From Mycobacterium seoulense (GTDB taxonomy: Bacteria; Actinomycetota; Actinomycetes; Mycobacteriales; Mycobacteriaceae), in assembly GCF_010731595.1 (NCBI RefSeq), contig NZ_AP022582.1, forward strand, positions 3,968,001-4,032,000: 64,000 nucleotides of DNA, given 5' to 3'. This document shows, piece by piece, positions 53,038 to 60,231 of this stretch (within the stretch, counting starts at the first letter, position 1; each line of letters begins with the position of its first letter). Made by a program: the position numbers and the translations under genes. The notes under the pieces are model-generated. The model was not told the origin of the DNA and did not search any database. It was given only the letters and a program-made list of their open reading frames with translations.

Positions 53038-54314
53038 TGGCTATCGCAGACGTCGCCGAATACGCGCATCTGAGCGGCGCGGACCTTGAGGCACTCGCCG
53101 TCGAGTTGGACACGATTCGTCGCGACGTCGAGGATTCCCGCGGTGCGGCCGACAGGACGTATATCCAGCGCAGCATCGCTATTCAACGTTGGCTGGACCT
53201 GGCCGCACGCGTGATGATCGGTGCTAGCCGCAGCAGGACGGGGTGGGTGCTGGGGACGCTCGCGTTGGCCGCGGCCAAGAGCATCGAGAACATGGAATTG
53301 GGTCACAACATCGGCCACGGTCAATGGGATTGGATGAACGACCCCGAAATCCACTCCACCACCTGGGAGTGGGACATGGCGGGGCTGTCCTCGCAATGGC
53401 GGTACTCTCACAACTACCGCCATCACGTGTTCACCAACGTCGTCGGCGTCGACGACGACCTCGGGTACGGCGTCCTGCGGGTCACCCGTGACCAACAGTG
53501 GAAGCCCAGCAATCTGCTGCAGCCGCTGCGACATCTGTTGTTGTCGGTCACTTTTGAATGGGGTATCGCACTACACGGTCTGCACTCCGAACATCAGCGC
53601 GCGCGGACCGAGGCCGAAAAATCCGCTCACACCCGAGCGCTGCTCCGCAAAATCGCCCGCCAGGCAGGCAAAGACTACCTGCTCTTGCCCGCGCTCGGCG
53701 GGCGGCGCTGGCGGCGCGTCCTATACGCAAACGCGGTCGCCAACCTGCTGCGAAACCTATGGGCGTACGCGGTAATCTGCTGCGGCCACTTCGCCGACGG
53801 AGCCGAGAAATTCGTCCCCGAGACCCTAGAGGGTGAGACCAAGCCGCAGTGGTATCTGCGGCAAATGCTGGGAAGCGCCAACTTTCGTGCCGGGCCGGTG
53901 ATGGCGTTCATGAGCGGAAACCTCTGCTACCAGATCGAACACCACCTCTACCCCGACCTGCCCAGTAACCGCTACCCGCAAATCGCGAGGCGGGTGCAGG
54001 AGGTCTGCGCCAAATACGACCTGCCCTACACCACCGGCCCACTGGCCTGCCAGTACCTACTCGTCCTGCGCACGATCATCAAATTGGCCATGCCGGAACG
54101 GTTCCCGCGCGCCACCTCCGACGACGCCCCCGAAACCGCCTCCGAAAACAGATTCGGCAGCCTCATGACACGACCCCGTGTAGGAGCCAACCCCACCGCA
54201 CGTCGACGCGGACTGCCACCGCGATCCGCAGCGGCAAGGACCGGCTCGACCAACGACGCACGTCAGCGCGCTGCCGAGTTGTCGCGACTCCTCAATGACC
54301 GCCACCGACGCTGA
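53037..54314 (+). CDS. membrane fatty acid desaturase (DesA3-like, acyl-CoA type)
   Basis: A 425-residue membrane desaturase. The three His boxes of the diiron site are present: GHNIGHGQ, HNYRHHVF and QIEHHLYP, and the region QWYLRQMLGSANF is typical of mycobacterial Delta9-type enzymes. It needs an electron-transfer partner; none is adjacent. The tail after residue 380 is Arg-rich and variable. A second, closely similar gene ends at 63285 on the other strand. The 1-bp overlap with the hydrolase gene sets the start. Confidence 0.88.
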   Translation: MAIADVAEYAHLSGADLEALAVELDTIRRDVEDSRGAADRTYIQRSIAIQRWLDLAARVMIGASRSRTGWVLGTLALAAAKSIENMELGHNIGHGQWDWMNDPEIHSTTWEWDMAGLSSQWRYSHNYRHHVFTNVVGVDDDLGYGVLRVTRDQQWKPSNLLQPLRHLLLSVTFEWGIALHGLHSEHQRARTEAEKSAHTRALLRKIARQAGKDYLLLPALGGRRWRRVLYANAVANLLRNLWAYAVICCGHFADGAEKFVPETLEGETKPQWYLRQMLGSANFRAGPVMAFMSGNLCYQIEHHLYPDLPSNRYPQIARRVQEVCAKYDLPYTTGPLACQYLLVLRTIIKLAMPERFPRATSDDAPETASENRFGSLMTRPRVGANPTARRRGLPPRSAAARTGSTNDARQRAAELSRLLNDRHRR

Positions 54315-54968
54315 GTCCTCGGACAGGATCATTGCCGCCGACGCCGTCTACGCTCCGCAACATGATTCGTGACTTCTCAGATGCCGTGATCTAGCCGCTG
54401 CCTCTGCCGGGGCTTCATTCACTCGGACTGCCGAGTCCCGTTCGTGCGGAACGCGGGGTGGAAGCGTCCTGCGGGGCGTGGAGCCACCGGCGCAGAACTG
54501 TTTACACCGTTCGGCGGGTTGGAGGCACGCGGTGGGCAGCGGCGGAGTCCTTCCGCGGGGTCGTCCTCGTCGGCTGCGGCTACACCCCCAGCAAGCCCAC
54601 CGGGAACTCGACACCCCCAGGCAGCCACCCACGGTGGAACGGACCGACTGACCGTTGCAATCATCCTGACGCGACTCACCCCTGGCGGCGCTGATCAGTT
54701 CGACATCCACTAAGTGCTCCGCACGGCACTCGCCAGCCACCCGGTGTAACGTCAGCGAGGTTGGAACCGTCAACCGGTCCGGGATTAGGCCAGCCGTCCG
54801 CCGCTGCCTCGCAGAGCACTCGCTCGCCGCCGGGCACCCCAGTGAGACTCCCGCTCGCACCCGGCAGACTCAAATCCGGATTTGCGAATCACTCACCTAC
54901 GCGTCCGTCTCCAGCCAAATCCATGCGGCATCGTGAACGGGGCGTCGATTGCACAGAAGGCTCATCGC
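54315..54968. other. intergenic region before the Anbu cassette
   Basis: About 650 bp with no recognised gene. Open frames exist on both strands (for example 54348-54860 minus) but are rich in Arg/Ser/Cys and look like shadows. It should hold the promoter for the cassette at 54969; I see no clear dyad. Confidence 0.4.
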
Positions 54969-55697
54969 GTGACTTACTGTATCGGCGTAATGCTCGACAA
55001 GGGCATGATTTTCGCCTCGGACTCTCGTACGAATGCCGGGGTGGATAATTTCGCCAAGTTCTGCAAGATGACGGTATTCGAGCGTCGCGGCAACCGCGTT
55101 GTCGTTCTGCTGAGTTCGGGAATGCTGGCCGGAACTCAGGCGGTCATCAGCGTGTTGACGCAGCGTTGTGCTGACGGCGAGGCGGCCACCAATGTCTTGG
55201 GTGCCCGGACGATGTTCGACGTCGTGAGGCTGGTCTCTGACGCGACGCGCGATATCGAGAAACGCGACGCCGGGTATCTGGAAGAGAACAACATCCGGTT
55301 CAATGCCTCGTTCATCGTCGGTGGGCAGATCGTCGGCGAGCCGATACGGCTGTTCCGGACCTATGCCGAAGGCAATTTCATCGAAGCGGGGACCGACACG
55401 CCCTTCTTACAGACCGGTGAAACCAAGTACGGAAAGCCGATCCTCGACCGCGTACTTACGCAACACACACCCCTTGCAGACGCCACGAAGTGTGTGCTGG
55501 TGTCTTTCGATTCGACCATGCGCAGCAATTTGTCGGTGGGCATGCCGATCGACCTGATCTGCTACGAACGGGACAGCCTCGAAGTGCAGTTGCGGCGGCG
55601 ATTCGATGAGGGCGACCCCTATTTCACCGCGCTCAGCGACGAATGGGGCGAAGGTGTGCGGCAGGTGTTTCGCCATTTGCCCGAGCTGCAGTGGTGA
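54969..55697 (+). CDS. Anbu-type proteasome homologue (COG3484)
   Basis: A 242-residue bacterial proteasome-related peptidase of the Anbu family. It starts at the GTG at 54969; removal of the first residue exposes the catalytic Thr2 (VTYCIGVMLDKGMIFASDSR). The family blocks SDSRTNAG, KFCKMTVFERRG, SGMLAGTQ and the late KPILDRVLTQ are intact. Anbu assembles into a ring protease; substrates are unproven. It heads a cassette with an amidohydrolase (12-bp gap) and a transglutaminase-like gene, as in known Anbu neighbourhoods. Confidence 0.88.
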   Translation: MTYCIGVMLDKGMIFASDSRTNAGVDNFAKFCKMTVFERRGNRVVVLLSSGMLAGTQAVISVLTQRCADGEAATNVLGARTMFDVVRLVSDATRDIEKRDAGYLEENNIRFNASFIVGGQIVGEPIRLFRTYAEGNFIEAGTDTPFLQTGETKYGKPILDRVLTQHTPLADATKCVLVSFDSTMRSNLSVGMPIDLICYERDSLEVQLRRRFDEGDPYFTALSDEWGEGVRQVFRHLPELQW

Positions 55698-55709
55698 CGG
55701 GTTGTCACC

Positions 55710-56411
55710 GTGGATACCTTCATCATCACTTGTGAACACGGCGGCAACCGCGTACCCGCGCCTTATCGGCGGCTGTTTCGGGGGCAACGGGCGCTGCTGG
55801 ATTCCCACCGTGGCTACGATCCCGGGTCGCTGGTCATGGCGAAGGCACTCGCCAGTGCCTTCGCGGCGCCCCTTGTGGCTTCGACTGTCAGCCGTCTGCT
55901 TGTCGATCTGAACCGCTCGATCGGCCACCCACAACTTTTTTCGGCGGTGACCCGCGGCGCGCCGGCCCAGACCCGGGCGCAGATCGTCGACGAGCATTAC
56001 CGGCCCTATCGAAGGCAGGTCGAGCGTCTCGTCGGGCAAGCGGTAGCGCGCGGGCATAGCGTGATCCACATTTCGTCGCACAGCTTTACCGGGGAGCTGG
56101 ATGGCAGGGTGCGCGGCACCGATGTGGGTTTGCTCTACCACCCTGGTCGGCGCGGTGAGGCGGAGGTGTGCGCCCGCTGGAAGGAATCGCTCGCGGCATC
56201 CGCTCCGGAACTTCGCGTACGCCGCAATTACCCGTATGCCGGCAAGGGAGACGGGTTGACCTCGCACTTGCGGCTGCGCTTCGCGCAGAGCGATTACGTA
56301 GGAATAGAACTGGAAGTCAACCAGGGCATCGTTTTGGCCGCGGGCCGACGCTGGACGGCGTTGCGGCGCATGCTGATCGATTCGTTACGCACGGCATGTG
56401 CGGCCTCATGA
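55710..56411 (+). CDS. N-formylglutamate amidohydrolase-like protein
   Basis: A 233-residue FGase-fold amidohydrolase, starting at the GTG at 55710. The zinc-site regions are visible: ITCEHGGNRVP with Glu and His, the DLNRS loop, and ISSHSFTG with His. It resembles N-formylglutamate amidohydrolases (hutG type), which release an acid from an N-acyl amino acid, but no histidine pathway is present here, so a peptide-linked substrate is more likely. It is the middle gene of the Anbu cassette. Confidence 0.85.
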   Translation: MDTFIITCEHGGNRVPAPYRRLFRGQRALLDSHRGYDPGSLVMAKALASAFAAPLVASTVSRLLVDLNRSIGHPQLFSAVTRGAPAQTRAQIVDEHYRPYRRQVERLVGQAVARGHSVIHISSHSFTGELDGRVRGTDVGLLYHPGRRGEAEVCARWKESLAASAPELRVRRNYPYAGKGDGLTSHLRLRFAQSDYVGIELEVNQGIVLAAGRRWTALRRMLIDSLRTACAAS

Positions 56412-56503
56412 TTCACGCCCCGCACCATGGGACACACGCGAGGACTTTCCACCAACGACGGCGGTCGTGACCGTCCTCACCTGCTGGATACCGGAGAGAA
56501 ATA

Positions 56504-57316
56504 ATGCAGATTCACGTCGGCTTCGAAATGATCTACGACTGCCCGCAGCCCACCCCGATGATCTTGAACCTCAACGTCCACTTCACCCGCGTGTCCGATC
56601 TGGTCGGCCGTGACGAGCTGGTGTTCGACCCGCCGGTGCCGATGGCCGCCTATCGTGACGGCTTCGGCAACTGGTGCACCCGCATTATTGCGCCGCAAGG
56701 CCGCACGCGCGTATCGGCCGATGCGCTCGTCAACGACACTGGACTCCCCGACGCCATTGTTCCTCAGGCACAGCAGATTCCCGTGTCGGACCTGCCCGAA
56801 GACACCCTTGTCTTCCTGCTCGGCAGCCGGTATTGCGAAACCGATCGGTTGTCAGAGACGGCGTGGAATCTCTTTGAGCACGCGCCCCCGGGATGGGGCC
56901 GCGTTCAGGCAATCTGCGACTACGTTCATCGACATATCACGTTCGGCTATGAGCACGCGCGCATGACACGGACGGCGTTGGAAGCCTATTACGACCGGAC
57001 CGGCGTCTGCCGTGATTTCACGCATCTTGCCGTTGCCTTCTGTCGCTGCATGAACATCCCGGCGCGCTACTGCACCGGGTACCTCGGCGACATCGGTGTG
57101 CCGCCGGTGGATGATCCGATGGATTTCGCTGCCTGGTTTGAGGTGTTTCTCGGCGGGCAATGGCATACCTTCGATGCGCGCAACAACACCCCGCGCATCG
57201 GCAGGGTGTTGATCGCGCGTGGCCGTGACGCCGCCGACGTCGCGCTGAGCAACACGTTCGGTCCCGCCACATTGACGAGCTTCAGGGTATGGACCGACGA
57301 AGTACGCACCGGTTGA
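56504..57316 (+). CDS. transglutaminase-like cysteine protease
   Basis: A 270-residue transglutaminase-superfamily protein. The catalytic Cys is in RTGVCRDFTHLAVAFCR, His in GQWHTFDARNN and Asp in FDARNN; the N-terminal half (MQIHVGFEMIYDCPQPTPM) is a beta-domain typical of the bacterial group next to Anbu. Such proteins act as peptidases or amide-forming enzymes. A GGAGAG site precedes the ATG at 56504. It ends the Anbu cassette. Confidence 0.87.
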   Translation: MQIHVGFEMIYDCPQPTPMILNLNVHFTRVSDLVGRDELVFDPPVPMAAYRDGFGNWCTRIIAPQGRTRVSADALVNDTGLPDAIVPQAQQIPVSDLPEDTLVFLLGSRYCETDRLSETAWNLFEHAPPGWGRVQAICDYVHRHITFGYEHARMTRTALEAYYDRTGVCRDFTHLAVAFCRCMNIPARYCTGYLGDIGVPPVDDPMDFAAWFEVFLGGQWHTFDARNNTPRIGRVLIARGRDAADVALSNTFGPATLTSFRVWTDEVRTG

Positions 57317-57731
57317 GTCACGCCCTCCAGTCGTACCGTGCTAAACGGCGAATGACGTGCGGGCCCGCGACCATTCATCCGTCTTACGGGTGGCAGTGCG
57401 CGGTCTCTATGTGCATCCTCAGCACCAGAGGCCGCGCACGGAACTGTTTGCCCCGCCTTCGGAATCCCACGTCGAGCCTTCGGAATCCCACGTCGACTGT
57501 GCCGCAGCCCTATCCTTGCGTTCCGCGGCGCGGGGTATGCCCGCACGGATTACTTCGTGGACGGTCAAGTACGGCCTGTCGGTACCTGCTTGCGTCGATC
57601 TGCCCATGACGGCATGGTTACCGGCAACTCGCGCTTCGATGGTGTGCGTACGGACCGTCTCTCTGTCTGCCAGCAGAAGCGAGCTACTTGTTTTTGTGTG
57701 CCTTAGGAATCGGGACGGCGTGGAGGTGACC
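57317..57731. other. intergenic region with a 21-bp tandem repeat
   Basis: No supported gene in about 415 bp. A 21-bp unit starting GCCTTCGGAATCCCACGTCG occurs twice in tandem, at 57455-57475 and 57476-57496. The frames crossing it on both strands show no family features. Confidence 0.4.
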
Positions 57732-58105
57732 CTAATGGCGGATCGTCGCGCTGCCACGCCGGCGCCTGCTCATGGGGTCGCGCGCCGACTTCTGGTGTTC
57801 AAGTTGCCGGATCAGCTCGCGCTTTGCTTCGCAGATAGCGCGGGTGATGTCCGGATTCTCGGCGACCGCTACTAGCGGCGGACGGCCGGGCAGGCTCGTG
57901 CGCAAAGTGACGCGCTGCTCCGTGCCGCCGCGGTCCTGCAACGAGATTTCCACATCAATGTCCCGCGGATCCCATCGTCCCAGCAGGTGCGACCGAGCGT
58001 AGACAAGGTCTCCAGCACGTGCGGGCGCTCCTTTTGCTTGAAACCCGCACCGACGTGAAGCACGTTCTCGCCGAAAGCATCTCGTTGTTCGTTGTCAGAT
58101 CTCAT
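57732..58105 (-). pseudogene. HPF-like ribosome-hibernation protein, frameshifted
   Basis: The start is well marked: AAGGAGA then ATG at 58105, giving MRSDNEQRDAFGENVLHVGA. The C-terminal half lies in another frame: DLVYARSHLLGRWDPRD, VEISLQDRGGTEQRVTL and AIDEAK-type IRQLEHQKSA. This matches the HPF/RaiA-type layout (Y-A-R helix, strand, acidic-to-basic helix pair). The two halves are out of frame by one step around 58,020-58,070, so a product of about 124 residues would need a frameshift; it may be a pseudogene or a sequencing error. HPF proteins silence ribosomes under stress. Confidence 0.55.
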
Positions 58106-58569
58106 AGTGGTCGTTCTCCTTCGACTTGCACGGCAAGCAGGCACTCGGGGTTTCTCCAGGCAGTGTCGTCGTTGTGCGGTGGTCGAATCCGATTTCCCGG
58201 GAACAGACGGAAAACACGTTCACCCCATCGGCAACTTCCAGATTAACTCCGGCGATGGCTGGTTTCCGGTAGATCTCCATTGAACACCATTGGAGGCAGG
58301 ACTGTCAACACCGTTGACCTACAGCGTTGTATTGCACACCCTCTGAAATGTCTTGGGTCTCAGTGGCTCAGGGCTGCAAGGAGTTCGGGTAGCGGCACGG
58401 TAGCGAAACTATTGAGGCCTGGCATCGGTGGGCGACATCGGTGCCGGGCTCATTCAAAGCCGCGGTGAAAATACCCAGGTCTGCCGCCGCCGCGCACGGG
58501 CCGTCGCTGTGCACGAGGAGGATTCCGAGACGCGAGTCAGGACGAGTACCGTAGACTGTTTCCCACCTG
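58106..58569. other. promoter region of the HPF-like gene and spacer
   Basis: No gene I can support. The 58,106-58,279 part is the probable 5' leader of the HPF-like gene; a 61-codon minus frame from 58280 overlaps the promoter's -10 element and is rejected. The rest, up to the GAF-ANTAR stop at 58570, contains only low-value frames. Confidence 0.45.
58280..58318 (-). promoter_or_regulatory. promoter with perfect dyad operator (site C)
   Basis: Minus-strand TTGACA (58303-58308), 17-bp spacer and GTTCAA (58280-58285). The dyad GTCAAC-ACC-GTTGAC (58304-58318) is perfect and covers the -35. It precedes the HPF-like gene by about 175 bp. Confidence 0.62.
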
Positions 58570-59426
58570 TCACGGTACGGCTGGGCTTTCCGGCTCAGCG
58601 CGGGCGCGGGCGCGGCGCACTGCTTCGTCGACAAGGCGTTGGGCCACATCAGCCAACTTGCGGTGCTCGGATTGGCTCATCGCCCGCAGCTGGGTGAACG
58701 CGTCCTCGGCGCTGCGCCCGGTGCGTCCGCGGATGAGGCCGATCGCTTGATCGATCACCGGGCGGGTGGACAGCGCCTTCTGCAACTGGACAGAGAGAGC
58801 AAGCGCGTCCGCGAGGATCTGCGCGTTGTACACAGCGACTGCCGCCGGTTTGGCGAACAGCTCCCCGAATTCGGCGGCGTGCTCATCGAAAACGTCTTTG
58901 CCGTAGGCATATACGTTGATCGCCCCGACCACCCGATTCGGCAGCAGCAGCGGTAGCGACAGCGCCTGTGGACCCCCAACCTGCCCATGCGCGGATCGAA
59001 CCGCGGCCACATCTTCTCCCCGCCCAACGACCCGGAGCGCACCGTGCGACGTTCCAGCGCCGCCGTGCTGCAGGGCCCCTCATTGAGGGTCACGTACTGG
59101 ATTTCATCAATCTCGGCGACAAAGGGAGCGCTGGCCGCCAACGCCGCGACCATGTTGTCCACCCGGTCGACGTTCAGCAACGTCACCCCAGCACCATCAG
59201 CACCCGGTATCGCGCACACCGCGAACGCCGCCACCTCGGCCAGCAACTCAGGCAAGCGCAGATGACCGGCGACCAGACCCGCGAGATTGTCGATCCCCGC
59301 CCGCAAATCGGCGTCATCGCCACTGAGCTGCTCCGATGTCCGCGACCCCAACGGCGGCCCATCAACGTCCCCGGTGACCTTCGCCATTTGCGCTACCTGC
59401 TTCATCATCCTGCTGGAGCCCGACAT
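58570..59426 (-). pseudogene. GAF-ANTAR antitermination regulator, frameshifted
   Basis: A GAF domain followed by an ANTAR RNA-binding domain, normally about 285 residues, controlling transcription by binding RNA hairpins. The first frame carries LAEVAAFAVCAIPGADGAGV and ends sensibly at EKMWPRFDPRMGRLGVH; the second continues with ALSLPLLLPNRVVGAINVYA and the ANTAR core RPVIDQAIGLIRGRTGRSAE. One base appears to be missing near 58,965-58,970, between VHS-type and ALSLPL. It could be real decay, a programmed shift or a sequencing error. The start is the ATG at 59426. Confidence 0.75.
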
Positions 59427-59697
59427 TTCCGGCGACCGGCCCTATACCCAGGGCGCATCCGCCACGAGATGACTTCCATCCTAGGGCGAAGTTGGTCGGT
59501 CGGCCTAAGTTGGCTGGCTCTTGCTGCCCTTGGACCTACAGGCCGAACAACTGTGCGGAACTCTCTAACCGGTGTAGTGTTGTCGCTGCTAAGAATCTCA
59601 GCTGGTCCGGGACGGGTTTCGCCGTACGCTGCGGAACCTCAGGAGCGTGGCTCCGAGCTCGAACAACTCCGGTGATCGTCCGCACGATTGGATCACC

Positions 59698-60150
59698 ATG
59701 ACCCACACATTGTCACGTTCTTCACCCCTGCCCGGTGATGCCATTTACTTCACGCCTTCCTCCAAGCCGGACGAGGGTCCACTAGCGCGATTCGATACTC
59801 ACTGGATGAAGTCGTCGGTGGCCATTGTCAGCGCCCGCGGCGAGATCGACATAACGAACGCAGACACCCTCACCGAGTATTCACTTGCCAACCTGATGCG
59901 TTGTCGCGGAATAATTCTCGATCTGACCCGTCTGAAATTCTTTGGCGCCGCGGGCTTCTCGGCGCTACACATGATCTCCGTGAGCTGTGCTCGCGCTGGA
60001 ACAGAGTGGGCGTTGGTACCTGGTAGTGCGGTATCCCGAGTGCTACAAATCTGCGACCCGGATGGCATGCTGCCGGCCGCCGATACCGTCAGTGCGGCAC
60101 TGGCCGGCCTCAAGGATCGGCGTCCGAGCCGGACCAGCCGGGGAACTTGA
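59698..60150 (+). CDS. STAS-domain protein (anti-anti-sigma factor-like)
   Basis: A 150-residue STAS protein of the anti-sigma-factor antagonist type, which competes for an anti-sigma kinase. The domain begins at SSVAIVSARGEIDITNADTL and includes IILDLTRLKFFGAAGFSAL. In phospho-regulated members the loop reads D-S-S-G with a Ser target; here it is GAAG, with Ala in place of the Ser, so switching by phosphorylation at this site is not possible. The ATG at 59698 is used. No anti-sigma gene is adjacent. Confidence 0.83.
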   Translation: MTHTLSRSSPLPGDAIYFTPSSKPDEGPLARFDTHWMKSSVAIVSARGEIDITNADTLTEYSLANLMRCRGIILDLTRLKFFGAAGFSALHMISVSCARAGTEWALVPGSAVSRVLQICDPDGMLPAADTVSAALAGLKDRRPSRTSRGT

Positions 60151-60231
60151 CGGATGGCCGACCGCGGTGCGCGTAGTGGCGGTTTCATGACGCCAGCCAA
60201 TGTCTGATCAGCGGGAGTGTCGGTGTGACGT

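Noticed and set aside
58095..58280. 61-codon minus-strand frame beginning MEIYRKPAIAGVNLEV
   Set aside because: Its ATG falls on the -10 hexamer of promoter site C, there is no ribosome site, and its end overlaps the well-supported HPF-like start.
58368..58649. 93-codon minus-strand frame overlapping the GAF-ANTAR 3' end
   Set aside because: It overlaps a strong coding frame on the same strand and has no pattern of its own.
59530..59547. TTGGACCTACAGGCCGAA, which resembles a DosR box
   Set aside because: It deviates from the DosR consensus in the central and outer bases and is not placed before a gene in the right way; chance is likely.
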